The notes under the pieces were generated by a model. That model did no database searches and had not been told where the DNA came from. It worked only from the letters and a program-made list of their open reading frames with translations. A program made the translations under genes and the position numbers. A stretch of 13,904 bases of DNA. It comes from Microcaldota archaeon. GTDB lineage: Archaea; Micrarchaeota; Micrarchaeia; Micrarchaeales; CABMGC01. Below are positions 7,173-13,488 of the stretch, one piece after another. The DNA lies in assembly GCA_027340645.1 (NCBI GenBank), contig DAHWQN010000006.1, positions 1 through 13,904 on the forward strand, in the 5' to 3' direction. How positions within the stretch are numbered: position 1 is the stretch's first letter; every line of letters starts with the position of its first letter.

Positions 7173-8395
7173 AGGCAAGAGTGATTGTGATGGACTTCGG
7201 CTCGCGTACAAATACTTTTGGCGGGGAGGCTAGGATGGCTAGCGTGCTGTATGGCGGGCTTAAAGCGCATTTCTCTACAACGTACTTGGGCTACCGGACA
7301 GAGTATATCAATGCAAATGATGATACTATAATACTCAAGCATATTAAGAAATTTGCGCATAATCCGGGGGTAAAAAACAGCGGACTCACAGAGAACTGGT
7401 TTATGAGGCTGGGCTATTTCTCCCTGATGGGGAGAAACCTTATCGATATAGGGATTAAGAAGGATGCATTAGCAGACAGAATAAAAAGTTTTTCGCCAGA
7501 TATTATAATCTCCAATTCCACATGGGACTTTTCGACAATTCGGTATCTGCGAAAGCGGATGAACTTTAAAACTATCTATATAGACCACGCCAACATCTCA
7601 GGCTCCAGTGCCAAGAACTATTTTAGCAAGGCAATCATGCCGTTGACGTTGGGGACTGGGCTGGTGGGCCTTGACATAGATTCAATAAAAAGCAAGTTCT
7701 TCAAATATTTCGACGCTACCGTAGCTTTGAACAAAAGCCAAGCTAGGAAAATGTTAAAGTTTACAGACAGGGCATACTACATACCAAATGGCCTACATGT
7801 GGATACCACGAGCGACAGCGGAATTGAGGATGTGATACGTAAGCGCTATGGGGTCAGCAAGTCTGACTTTGTGGTAATGTACATTGGCAGGATGTTCGAG
7901 CGCCAGAAGAATGTTAGCACACTGATAAAAGCGTTCGTGCACCTACAGAATAATAACATCAAACTTCTGCTGATAGGTGGGGGCCAGTCCATGGCCGACT
8001 ACAAAAGACTCGCCAGCGGAGACAAGCGCATAATATTCTGTGGGGAAGTAGATGACGAACGTTTGCCGTACATATATAACTTAGCTAGCATTTTCGTCCT
8101 GCCGTCCGTATGGGAGGGCTTCAACCTTACAATCCTCGAAGCTGCTAACCACAGGCTGCCACTGGTCGTTTCTGAAGGCGCATACATAGATGACTTAAAG
8201 GTAGTAAAGCTTGGTAAGATCATCACTTTCAGGACATTTGATCACAACGACCTGGCCAGGAAGATCCTGTTCTTGATGAACAGCGCCAAGGCGATGAACG
8301 AAGCAAGGAAGGTTTCGGAAAGGCTTGCAGGCATGTTTACCCAGGAAGCCATGCTCAAGAAATATTCTAACCTCATAGAGGATTTAGTCAAATGA
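7169..8395 (+). CDS. Glycosyltransferase family 4 (GT-B fold)
   Basis: Transfers a sugar from an activated donor, probably a nucleotide sugar, with retention, most likely in surface glycan or glycolipid synthesis. 408 residues. N-terminal acceptor domain: GGEARMA (18-24) gives the glycine-rich loop, though the family's usual N-terminal pattern is diverged. C-terminal donor domain: IPNGLHVD (205-212); YIGRMFERQKNVSTLIKAF (238-256), with R241 and K247 for the donor phosphates; LLLIGGGQ; and VWEGFNLTILEA (314-325), where E316 and E324 form the E-x7-E motif of GT4. It is soluble or peripheral, with no membrane span. ATGA overlap with the preceding hydrolase. Its last 8 bp overlap the end of the convergent cysN gene, leaving no intergenic terminator. 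Confidence 0.88.
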   Translation: MKARVIVMDFGSRTNTFGGEARMASVLYGGLKAHFSTTYLGYRTEYINANDDTIILKHIKKFAHNPGVKNSGLTENWFMRLGYFSLMGRNLIDIGIKKDALADRIKSFSPDIIISNSTWDFSTIRYLRKRMNFKTIYIDHANISGSSAKNYFSKAIMPLTLGTGLVGLDIDSIKSKFFKYFDATVALNKSQARKMLKFTDRAYYIPNGLHVDTTSDSGIEDVIRKRYGVSKSDFVVMYIGRMFERQKNVSTLIKAFVHLQNNNIKLLLIGGGQSMADYKRLASGDKRIIFCGEVDDERLPYIYNLASIFVLPSVWEGFNLTILEAANHRLPLVVSEGAYIDDLKVVKLGKIITFRTFDHNDLARKILFLMNSAKAMNEARKVSERLAGMFTQEAMLKKYSNLIEDLVK

Positions 8396-9593
8396 TTATG
8401 CCCAACCCAGAAAAGCCGGCTGAATCGTAGATAGTAAATCTGCCGAGCTCTGTGAGAGTGTTAAACTTTTCAAATGCCAGTTCGTCAAGAGTCTTTATAG
8501 AGGCCCTGTATATTCCGAGGGATACAGCTCTGCCCTCCTTGAGCCTGCCTGTGTTTATATCGAGCTCCCTGCCTATACGAATATGGCACTTTGCTTCAGC
8601 TCCGTTAATCTTGATTGAGGGGTTTTTCGGTATTCTCGATAGGAATATAAATGCGCTAAAATTCCTGCCAACCATCGGCATGTCTGTAGCCTCGCTTATG
8701 ACTCCGCCCCGCTGCATTATGCTGTACGGGCTAAGATTTATGACGGGGGATGCACCCGCTCCTGCCTGCGGCACTGATCTTCCTGCCCTTATTATGCGAT
8801 TGACCGTGCACAATAACCTGCCCGGGTTTACTGCGACCCTCTGCCCTGTGAAAAGCCTGCCAGACACAACCTTGCATGCTAATCCATTGCCCTGCATTTC
8901 TCCCTGCACCACTGCCCGCAAACCAATATCCCCCCTTTTCCCGGTGCCTGTAGCATATCTGTATATCAGCTCCATCAGCGTCGGGCCCCCGTACCACCCC
9001 ATATTCTCCGATTTGCTTATCAGGTTGTCGCCGTTGTACGCGGATATCGGCACAAATTCGGCATTTACAGCACCCATAGACTCCTGGGCGCTGGAGATAA
9101 ACGCTGACAATCTATTTCTCACTTCCCCAAAAGACTCAATTTTATAGCCTTCCGAATCCATCTTGTTGACAGCCACCACAATATTTCTTATGCCTAGCAT
9201 CATTGCTATGAGCAGGTGCCTCTTTGTCTGCTTGCTTATGCCTTCGCCGTGCTTGGCAGAGACCATTAAAACCGCAGTACCGGCGCTAGATGCACCGGTG
9301 AGCATGTTAGTTATGAGTTCCTCATGCCCAGGAACGTCTATGAGCTCAAATGCCGAATTCTTATATACCAACTGCGCCCTTGAGGTGTCAATTGTCATGG
9401 CTTTCTCGCGTTCGTCCGAGAAACTGTCAAGCAGAAAGCCTGGCTCAAAAGGTATCCCAAGCGCTCTGCTTATGCGCTTTGCCTCATCAATCCTTTCTTG
9501 GCTTATGCTTTTCGTAAGCATTAACATGTTGCCTATCAGCGTGGACTTTCCGTGATCTTTGTTTCCAAGCATGACTATCTTGTGTATACGCAT
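8388..9593 (-). CDS. cysN: Sulfate adenylyltransferase GTPase subunit CysN (EF-1A-like)
   Basis: GTPase partner of CysD; GTP hydrolysis drives formation of adenylyl sulfate (APS) from ATP and sulfate. 401 residues from the ATG at 9593. G motifs: GNKDHGKST (10-18, P-loop); switch I EREKAMTID (61-69, T67); DVPGHE (86-91); NKMD (143-146); SAYNGDN (184-190). The last runs into SENMGWYGGPTLMELI, which matches CysN and EF-1A. Two beta-barrel domains follow. Switch I normally reads ERE(Q/R)GITID; here the Gly-Ile pair is Ala-Met. There is no fused CysC (APS kinase) domain. A TTG at 9611 would overlap cysD by 14 nt; the ATG at 9593, 4 nt after the cysD stop, keeps the usual MRIHKIVMLG start and is preferred. 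Last gene of the operon. Confidence 0.87.
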   Translation of the reverse strand: MRIHKIVMLGNKDHGKSTLIGNMLMLTKSISQERIDEAKRISRALGIPFEPGFLLDSFSDEREKAMTIDTSRAQLVYKNSAFELIDVPGHEELITNMLTGASSAGTAVLMVSAKHGEGISKQTKRHLLIAMMLGIRNIVVAVNKMDSEGYKIESFGEVRNRLSAFISSAQESMGAVNAEFVPISAYNGDNLISKSENMGWYGGPTLMELIYRYATGTGKRGDIGLRAVVQGEMQGNGLACKVVSGRLFTGQRVAVNPGRLLCTVNRIIRAGRSVPQAGAGASPVINLSPYSIMQRGGVISEATDMPMVGRNFSAFIFLSRIPKNPSIKINGAEAKCHIRIGRELDINTGRLKEGRAVSLGIYRASIKTLDELAFEKFNTLTELGRFTIYDSAGFSGLGIII

Positions 9594-9597
9594 AGAC

Positions 9598-10410
9598 TCA
9601 CATGTATCCAAGGCTTCTTAGCCGCTGCATTATGTATTCCTTCTCCTTGTCTTGCTCTCTCCCAGAGCGCTCCTCGACATTTGTTGTCTTAAGCTCCTTT
9701 ATTATCTCGTCGACGTTACCGGCGTCTGACTTTATCGGCACAGTGCAGTGCGTGCATCCGAGGCTTCTGTACCTGTAGCCGTTTCTCGATATATAAAGCG
9801 CGTTGATCGGTATGTGTTCCTTCTTAATATACCTCCATATGTCTATCTCGTTCCAGTCCAATAATGGGTGTACCCTAACGTGGCCGCCCTTCTTGGCCTT
9901 AGATGAGTAGTCATCCCATAGCTCTGCGGGCTGATTCTTGTAGTCCCATACAAAATCCTTGTCTCTTGGAGATACATACCTCTCTTTTGCCCTAATACTA
10001 TGCTCGTCCCTGCGTATAGAGACTATCAGAGCATCAAAGCCGTATTCGGCCATAACTCTTTTCAATGCCTCTGTCTTGTTAGCGCCGCAGCAACTGAATC
10101 CGGATATCTCAGGCTTTATCTCACTCTTGGCGACTATCAAATCCAAATCCCACTTCTTAGCCAGGTAATCCCTGAATTTGTATGTTTCGGGGAAATCTAT
10201 CGAATTGTCTATGTGTATTACCGGGAATGGTACCTTGCCCATGAACGCCTTTCTGGCAATGGCAAGCATGGTGGTGGAATCCTTCCCCATGCTCCAGAGG
10301 GCTCCGATATTCTTGAATTTCATCTTCGCTTCTCTCATTATATATATGCTTTTCTCTTCAAGCTCGCTTAGATTCTGTTCTATCATGCTATCACTAAAAG
10401 ATGTTTGCAT
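9598..10410 (-). CDS. cysD: Sulfate adenylyltransferase subunit CysD, short form
   Basis: Catalytic PP-loop subunit of ATP sulfurylase; makes APS from ATP and sulfate with CysN. 270 residues. PP-loop SMGKDST (40-46); PFPVIHIDNSIDFPETYKFRD (61-81), the family's strand-turn after the loop; RRDEHSIRAKER (133-144); VHPLLDWNEIDIWRYI (180-195); YRSLGC (214-219). Compared with E. coli CysD (302 aa) it lacks the roughly 30-residue insert before YRSLGC and has CTHC (219-222) there, as in the short archaeal forms. PAPS reductase is an alternative relative, but the adjacent CysN and the motif set favour CysD. The ATG at 10410 has AAGGAG 7 nt upstream and overlaps the preceding gene by 17 nt. Confidence 0.88.
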   Translation of the reverse strand: MQTSFSDSMIEQNLSELEEKSIYIMREAKMKFKNIGALWSMGKDSTTMLAIARKAFMGKVPFPVIHIDNSIDFPETYKFRDYLAKKWDLDLIVAKSEIKPEISGFSCCGANKTEALKRVMAEYGFDALIVSIRRDEHSIRAKERYVSPRDKDFVWDYKNQPAELWDDYSSKAKKGGHVRVHPLLDWNEIDIWRYIKKEHIPINALYISRNGYRYRSLGCTHCTVPIKSDAGNVDEIIKELKTTNVEERSGREQDKEKEYIMQRLRSLGYM

Positions 10411-10714
10411 TTTGGAGCTCCTTGAGGTATATCATAGCGCCCTCAGCACGCGTGCCCTTCTTTATCATTATTGGTATCTTTGCAATCTGCTTCATCTTAG
10501 AATCGTAGATTATTGCAAAAGATTTCGTAAGGTCTTCACGGTTCCTAAGAGTTTCATATTCCACCTTGTAGTACTTGGCATTGCTCTTCTTGAGAGCTGC
10601 ACTAAACTTCAACCAGTTGCCTTCATTGGGGCTTGACATAAGATCATTCGCATATTCCTCAAGGCTTATGCTTCCCTTCCCTGGCCCATATCTTGCGTTT
10701 TTTGCATTTGCCAT
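10394..10714 (-). CDS. Hypothetical 106-residue protein in the cysDN operon
   Basis: Not recognised. 106 residues, basic and soluble, no cysteine pairs, no membrane span or signal peptide. It has a glycine-rich basic start (RYGPGKGS, residues 8-15), a middle that could be alpha-beta (SISLEEYANDLM, WLKFSAALKKS, YYKVEYETL) and an end with a strand-rich stretch (KSFAIIYDSKMKQIAKIPIMI) followed by a helix. The overall size and pattern suggest a small single-domain protein. It is a real gene by its setting: tightly placed between the RHH regulator (10 nt) and cysD (17-nt overlap), with a good AAAGGTG (10720-10726) 5 nt before the ATG at 10714. The upstream ATG at 10732 would overlap the RHH gene and is less likely. 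Association with CysD/CysN suggests an accessory or acceptor role, which is inference. Confidence 0.72.
   Translation of the reverse strand: MANAKNARYGPGKGSISLEEYANDLMSSPNEGNWLKFSAALKKSNAKYYKVEYETLRNREDLTKSFAIIYDSKMKQIAKIPIMIKKGTRAEGAMIYLKELQNANIF
10418..10423 (-). promoter_or_regulatory. Ribosome binding site for cysD
   Basis: AAGGAG on the minus strand, 7 nt before the ATG at 10410 and inside the end of the preceding gene. It decides for this start over the in-frame ATG at 10386, which has only a partial GTGAT upstream. Confidence 0.65.
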
Positions 10715-10724
10715 ACATACACCT

Positions 10725-10976
10725 TTAGACATATCCCAAAGCCCTAAGCTTCTTTATGATTTCGCTCTTCTCATCTGTTTTCTTCGTACCCAGCCCGTTG
10801 CCTTCCCCTATTTCTGCCAGCAGGTCCCTGATTATATACGTCACGTAGTCAGATACGGACGAAAATCCAGTGTTCTCAATCATTTTGGAAAGCTTATCGT
10901 ACATTGGCTTCGGTATGCTTATGGTAGTATACTTTCTTCTTGCGGCTTCGTATTTTTGGTTCATGAAATCGCCCAT
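10725..10976 (-). CDS. Ribbon-helix-helix (CopG/Arc-type) transcriptional regulator
   Basis: 83 residues. The RHH domain covers about residues 14-55: beta strand KYTTISIPKPM, helix MYDKLSKMIENTG, turn FSSVSDY, then helix VTYIIRDLLAEI. Such proteins bind palindromic DNA as dimers through the strand. After a charged linker it ends in KSEIIKKLRALGYV, nearly the same tail as CysD. It is the first gene of the operon with the unrecognised protein, cysD and cysN, and the repeated TAATGTA sites just upstream make autoregulation likely. The ATG at 10976 is chosen because GGAG lies 9 nt upstream; a second ATG at 10964 has no good site. Confidence 0.85.
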   Translation of the reverse strand: MGDFMNQKYEAARRKYTTISIPKPMYDKLSKMIENTGFSSVSDYVTYIIRDLLAEIGEGNGLGTKKTDEKSEIIKKLRALGYV

Positions 10977-11003
10977 GGTATAAAACTCCGATAGTCACCC
11001 ATT

Positions 11004-11029
11004 TAATGTATTATAATGTAACTACATTA
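11004..11029 (-). promoter_or_regulatory. Candidate operator for the RHH regulator
   Basis: TAATGTA occurs at 11004-11010 and 11014-11020, exactly 10 bp (one helical turn) apart, and in inverse as TACATTA at 11023-11029. The last two form TAATGTA-AC-TACATTA, a near-perfect 16-bp palindrome. The block lies between the operon's TATA box and its predicted start site, so a bound regulator would block initiation. Half-sites of this size in tandem are typical for RHH proteins. Confidence 0.6.
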
Positions 11030-11038
11030 AAATATAAA
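11028..11038 (-). promoter_or_regulatory. TATA box of the RHH-cysDN operon
   Basis: Minus strand reads TTTATATTTTA, centre about 11034. The predicted start is near 11007, giving a leader of about 30 nt that contains GGAG before the ATG at 10976. It slightly overlaps the candidate operator. Confidence 0.5.
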
Positions 11039-11105
11039 AAGATATGCATGCTTCTGTATTGTCGGATGGAATATCCCTACCGCATCCATTCTGCGCAGAC
11101 ACAAT

Positions 11106-11116
11106 TATGCCGGACA
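11106..11116 (+). repeat. 11-bp direct repeat, left copy
   Basis: TATGCCGGACA, identical to 12801-12811. It lies just upstream of the methyltransferase promoter, so the two copies bracket that promoter and gene. Confidence 0.5.
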
Positions 11117-11120
11117 GCAA

Positions 11121-11129
11121 TATTTATAA
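11121..11129 (+). promoter_or_regulatory. TATA box for the methyltransferase gene, leaderless start predicted
   Basis: TATTTATAA has its centre about 28 nt before the ATG at 11153, which predicts a leaderless transcript and decides for this start over upstream in-frame codons. Confidence 0.6.
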
Positions 11130-11152
11130 CTGCTTTGTTTGTTTATATAAAT

Positions 11153-12799
11153 ATGTCTGGTGGATTTTCAAAAGAAAACATAGTGGACGAAATTACGGCT
11201 AAAGGTTTGAGCGATGGCATGCAGAAGGAGCTGCTACGGGTGCTGGACAAGGAATGGCCAAGCATTGTCAAGCTCCGAGAGTCCTTCAATTCAAAAAGAA
11301 CTAATAAGAACTACATAAAACTAAAACGGCATTTTCCCATATTTAATGATGCAACAACCAAGCTTAAGAAGTTCGAGGACTACAGCGATATAGGATACAT
11401 GATAGTTGTCTCGAAACTCATAATACACAAAATGGGCGAATTTAGAGAAAGTACAGTAAAGAAGATGGAGCACCTGAGGAACTTTATCTACGAATCTGGA
11501 GATGCAGAAGGCAAAAAGGTTTACGATTTCCTTACAGCCAACAATACGCGGGTAGACGATATAGATTTTCTGATTAAAGAGCTTCAGAATGCGATACATG
11601 TAGTAAAGAAGGAATTCCAGGCATACAATTTTGAGACCGAAGCTTACGAGCAGCGGAGCATAGAGCAGGTAGGCATGGAGACAAACGATGCAATAAAGTG
11701 CCTAACCGATTTCTCCGGTAGGACCTTTCCATTCCTCCGTACGATATCTTCAGAGATAAAAGCCGGCGATACAGTACTGGAGCTGGGTCTTGGCACAGGG
11801 ATACTTTCTATAGCTGCAGTGATGTGCGGGGCCAAAGAAGCAGTAGGGATAGAGCTTAACCCGGTAACGTGTATGCTTGCGAAATCAATCGCGGACTACT
11901 TGGAGTCTAATGGCGTAATACGCAAGGGTTCAATAACAATACTATGGGGAAACTTCCTGAAATTCGCAACGGAGGAGCACAAATCATATAGGAACAAGAG
12001 ATTTGATATATTAATTTCGGAGAATATCTATACTGGCATGTTCTATGAGCTTCAGATGCAGGGCATAAAACATTCGCTTGACGCAGGACTAATAAAAAGT
12101 ACACAGGAACTGGACCACGGAATGCTTACGAACGTATCATTGGCTAAGGTAATACCAAAGGCACTTTCTTCGATGCTTCAGCCTGCAGAAATAACTGGTT
12201 ACAAAGGCAAGAACATAGCAGAAACACTCATAGACCTTAAGAATGTAGGCGCGAAGGTAGTAACCCTAGCCACAGAAAGGATATATGACCAGATTCGGAT
12301 GTATGCAGAAGAGCCGTCCAACATCGAATCTATAACAAAATTTAAGATACAGAAAAACGGCATGTTGAACTGCATAGATATATCGTCCCAAGTTTGTATG
12401 ATGGATGGCGATTATATAAGCAGAAACGAAAACAAATTCTTGAGCAACGACTCGGTGCTAATGCTGAATAAGCCCATAAAAATTGTACGTGGAGACATAA
12501 TCCTAGTAGGCATAGCTTATAATGGGGGGGACTCGATCGATGATGTGGTATTAGAGGTAAGGAAACTGAATGCAGATGGATCCGTCAATATTGATTATGG
12601 TGCAAGGCTTGCCATACCGGAAGAAAAGCACAGGGAGAACAAACGCAGGTTCGAAATAAAGAACTCTTGCAAACAGCCATTGAATCTTATGCGTCTTGGA
12701 GACTATGAGGTTTCTAGAAGCGCCAGCTTCTATGAAGGATATGAAAGAGTATGGCTGGCAGACATAGATTATATAAACGAAAAACCGTACAGCGTTTGA
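11153..12799 (+). CDS. SAM-dependent methyltransferase, PRMT-like, with large unknown N-terminal region
   Basis: 548 residues; no membrane span. Residues 1-200 are charged and mostly helical and match nothing I recognise. The Rossmann methyltransferase core follows: motif I VLELGLGTGILSIAA (208-222), acidic VGIELN ending strand 2 (E234), and ITILWGNFLKF (261-271). Then comes ILISENIYTGMFYEL (286-300), in which E290 and E299 are nine residues apart, as in the double-E loop of protein arginine methyltransferases that holds the arginine guanidinium. The C-terminal 200 residues look strand-rich, as a PRMT barrel would, but I cannot find the THW motif, and the N-terminal PRMT YxxY signature is missing. 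A protein methyltransferase is therefore plausible, not proven. It has its own TATA box, is transcribed alone, and is divergent from the RHH-cysDN operon. Confidence 0.75.
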   Translation: MSGGFSKENIVDEITAKGLSDGMQKELLRVLDKEWPSIVKLRESFNSKRTNKNYIKLKRHFPIFNDATTKLKKFEDYSDIGYMIVVSKLIIHKMGEFRESTVKKMEHLRNFIYESGDAEGKKVYDFLTANNTRVDDIDFLIKELQNAIHVVKKEFQAYNFETEAYEQRSIEQVGMETNDAIKCLTDFSGRTFPFLRTISSEIKAGDTVLELGLGTGILSIAAVMCGAKEAVGIELNPVTCMLAKSIADYLESNGVIRKGSITILWGNFLKFATEEHKSYRNKRFDILISENIYTGMFYELQMQGIKHSLDAGLIKSTQELDHGMLTNVSLAKVIPKALSSMLQPAEITGYKGKNIAETLIDLKNVGAKVVTLATERIYDQIRMYAEEPSNIESITKFKIQKNGMLNCIDISSQVCMMDGDYISRNENKFLSNDSVLMLNKPIKIVRGDIILVGIAYNGGDSIDDVVLEVRKLNADGSVNIDYGARLAIPEEKHRENKRRFEIKNSCKQPLNLMRLGDYEVSRSASFYEGYERVWLADIDYINEKPYSV

Positions 12800-12800
12800 A

Positions 12801-12811
12801 TATGCCGGACA
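12801..12811 (+). repeat. 11-bp direct repeat, right copy
   Basis: TATGCCGGACA begins 2 nt after the methyltransferase stop codon and is identical to 11106-11116. Confidence 0.5.
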
Positions 12812-13109
12812 ATCACGCAACTCATGTATTAATCATTACTATGCAACGAGCTGTGGAAAGATATACAGGCATATACTCATAATATTTTAGATATTCTAAT
12901 AACATATTATATTAGCACTTAATGCTCTGTGATCTAAAACTCAATGCTAACAGTCTTCTTCCTGTTCAGGGCCAGGGGACTTTGGTAGAGACGAATGGGT
13001 TTAGCAATACTGTCAAATGGCATTAAGTATAATCTAAATTTATATTAGTATTTCTAACATAATATTATTATTGCTTGTATTTGCTTTAAGGTAAAAGATT
13101 CCAGGCATA

Positions 13110-13136
13110 ATATTCCTGTGCCAAACAAAGGAATAT
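13110..13136. repeat. Inverted repeat, 8-bp stem with 11-nt loop
   Basis: ATATTCCT (13110-13117) pairs with AGGAATAT (13129-13136). It is the first of three successive hairpin-forming repeats in the non-coding region. Confidence 0.45.
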
Positions 13137-13150
13137 CTTGTAACACAGCG

Positions 13151-13184
13151 CAAATACGTGCATGTTTTTGTCGACGTAAATTTG
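13151..13184. repeat. Inverted repeat, 9-bp stem with 2-nt bulge
   Basis: CAAATACGT (13151-13159) pairs with ACGTAAATTTG (13174-13184), with AA bulged and a 14-nt loop between. It overlaps the next stem by 3 nt, so the two may be alternative folds. Confidence 0.35.
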
Positions 13185-13244
13185 AAATGCTGCTCAAAGG
13201 CGTAGAATCGCCATTGTATTTTGCACCGTTCAAAAGCATTTCAA
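13182..13244. repeat. Inverted repeat, perfect 10-bp stem enclosing a smaller hairpin
   Basis: TTGAAATGCT (13182-13191) pairs with AGCATTTCAA (13235-13244). The 43-nt interior holds a second hairpin, GGCG (13199-13202) with CGCC (13209-13212) around a 6-nt loop. This is the strongest structure in the region and could be part of a structured RNA. Confidence 0.5.
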
Positions 13245-13411
13245 TAAAATGATATCACTATACTAATATTCCATCAAAATGAGCCAAAAAAAGCCTCTCG
13301 AGAGAAAAGCATTTTTTCAGATCCTTTTTGCAGCTCAATATGGCTTGCTTAACTAAAATGGCCTGTTTTCCATAAATACGAAAGAAGAGCTTTTTCCAAA
13401 CCCTATTTTTG

Positions 13412-13445
13412 TTGCATAAAAATGGAAAGTCGCAATTCTATGCAA
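13412..13445. repeat. Inverted repeat downstream of the last gene, possible 3' end
   Basis: TTGCATA (13412-13418) pairs with TATGCAA (13439-13445), loop 20 nt. It lies about 43 nt past the stop of the minus-strand gene at 13489, where a transcript end is expected. The minus strand lacks a T tract directly after it. Confidence 0.3.
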
Positions 13446-13488
13446 GCAATATATTACTTTTCACTATTATGAAATGCATGCCATATGA

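Larger units (their letters stand above)
12812..13488. other. AT-rich intergenic region without a convincing gene
   Basis: About 680 bp, clearly more AT-rich than the flanking genes. I see no coding frame with a recognisable product or a good ribosome site; the only open frame of note is a 61-codon one on the minus strand (13054-13239) that looks accidental. I found no tRNA T-loop or other known RNA. It holds a TATA-like TTTATATTA at 13039-13047, the inverted repeats listed separately between 13110 and 13445, and T tracts on the plus strand at 13312-13317 and 13325-13329 that could end transcripts. Confidence 0.6.

Noticed and set aside
8452..9147. Long open frame antisense to cysN (231 codons)
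   Set aside because: No recognisable domain or ribosome site; it is a shadow of the codon pattern of a clearly identified gene. The antisense frames 3205-3789 (in the ankyrin gene) and 1321-1857 (in the kinase gene) are rejected for the same reason.
9594..9611. TTG start for CysN at 9611
   Set aside because: It would add six residues not typical of the family and overlap cysD. The ATG at 9593 gives the usual N-terminus.
11006..11152. In-frame 49-codon extension of the methyltransferase
   Set aside because: It would cover the candidate operator, the left direct repeat and the TATA box at 11121; the TATA spacing fits a leaderless start at 11153.
12940..13020. tRNA-like D-loop string (TTTGGTAGAG) in the gap
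   Set aside because: No T-loop, anticodon stem or matching acceptor arm could be built on either strand.
13054..13239. 61-codon minus-strand frame in the AT-rich region
   Set aside because: No ribosome site, no recognised family, and it crosses the inverted repeats; chance frame more likely.
13285..13320. CTCTCGAGAG palindrome flanked by A7 and T6, as a terminator hairpin
   Set aside because: The palindrome has no loop, and the A/T arms pair weakly with a mismatch; it is also far from any gene end on the plus strand. The T6 alone might act as a weak signal.
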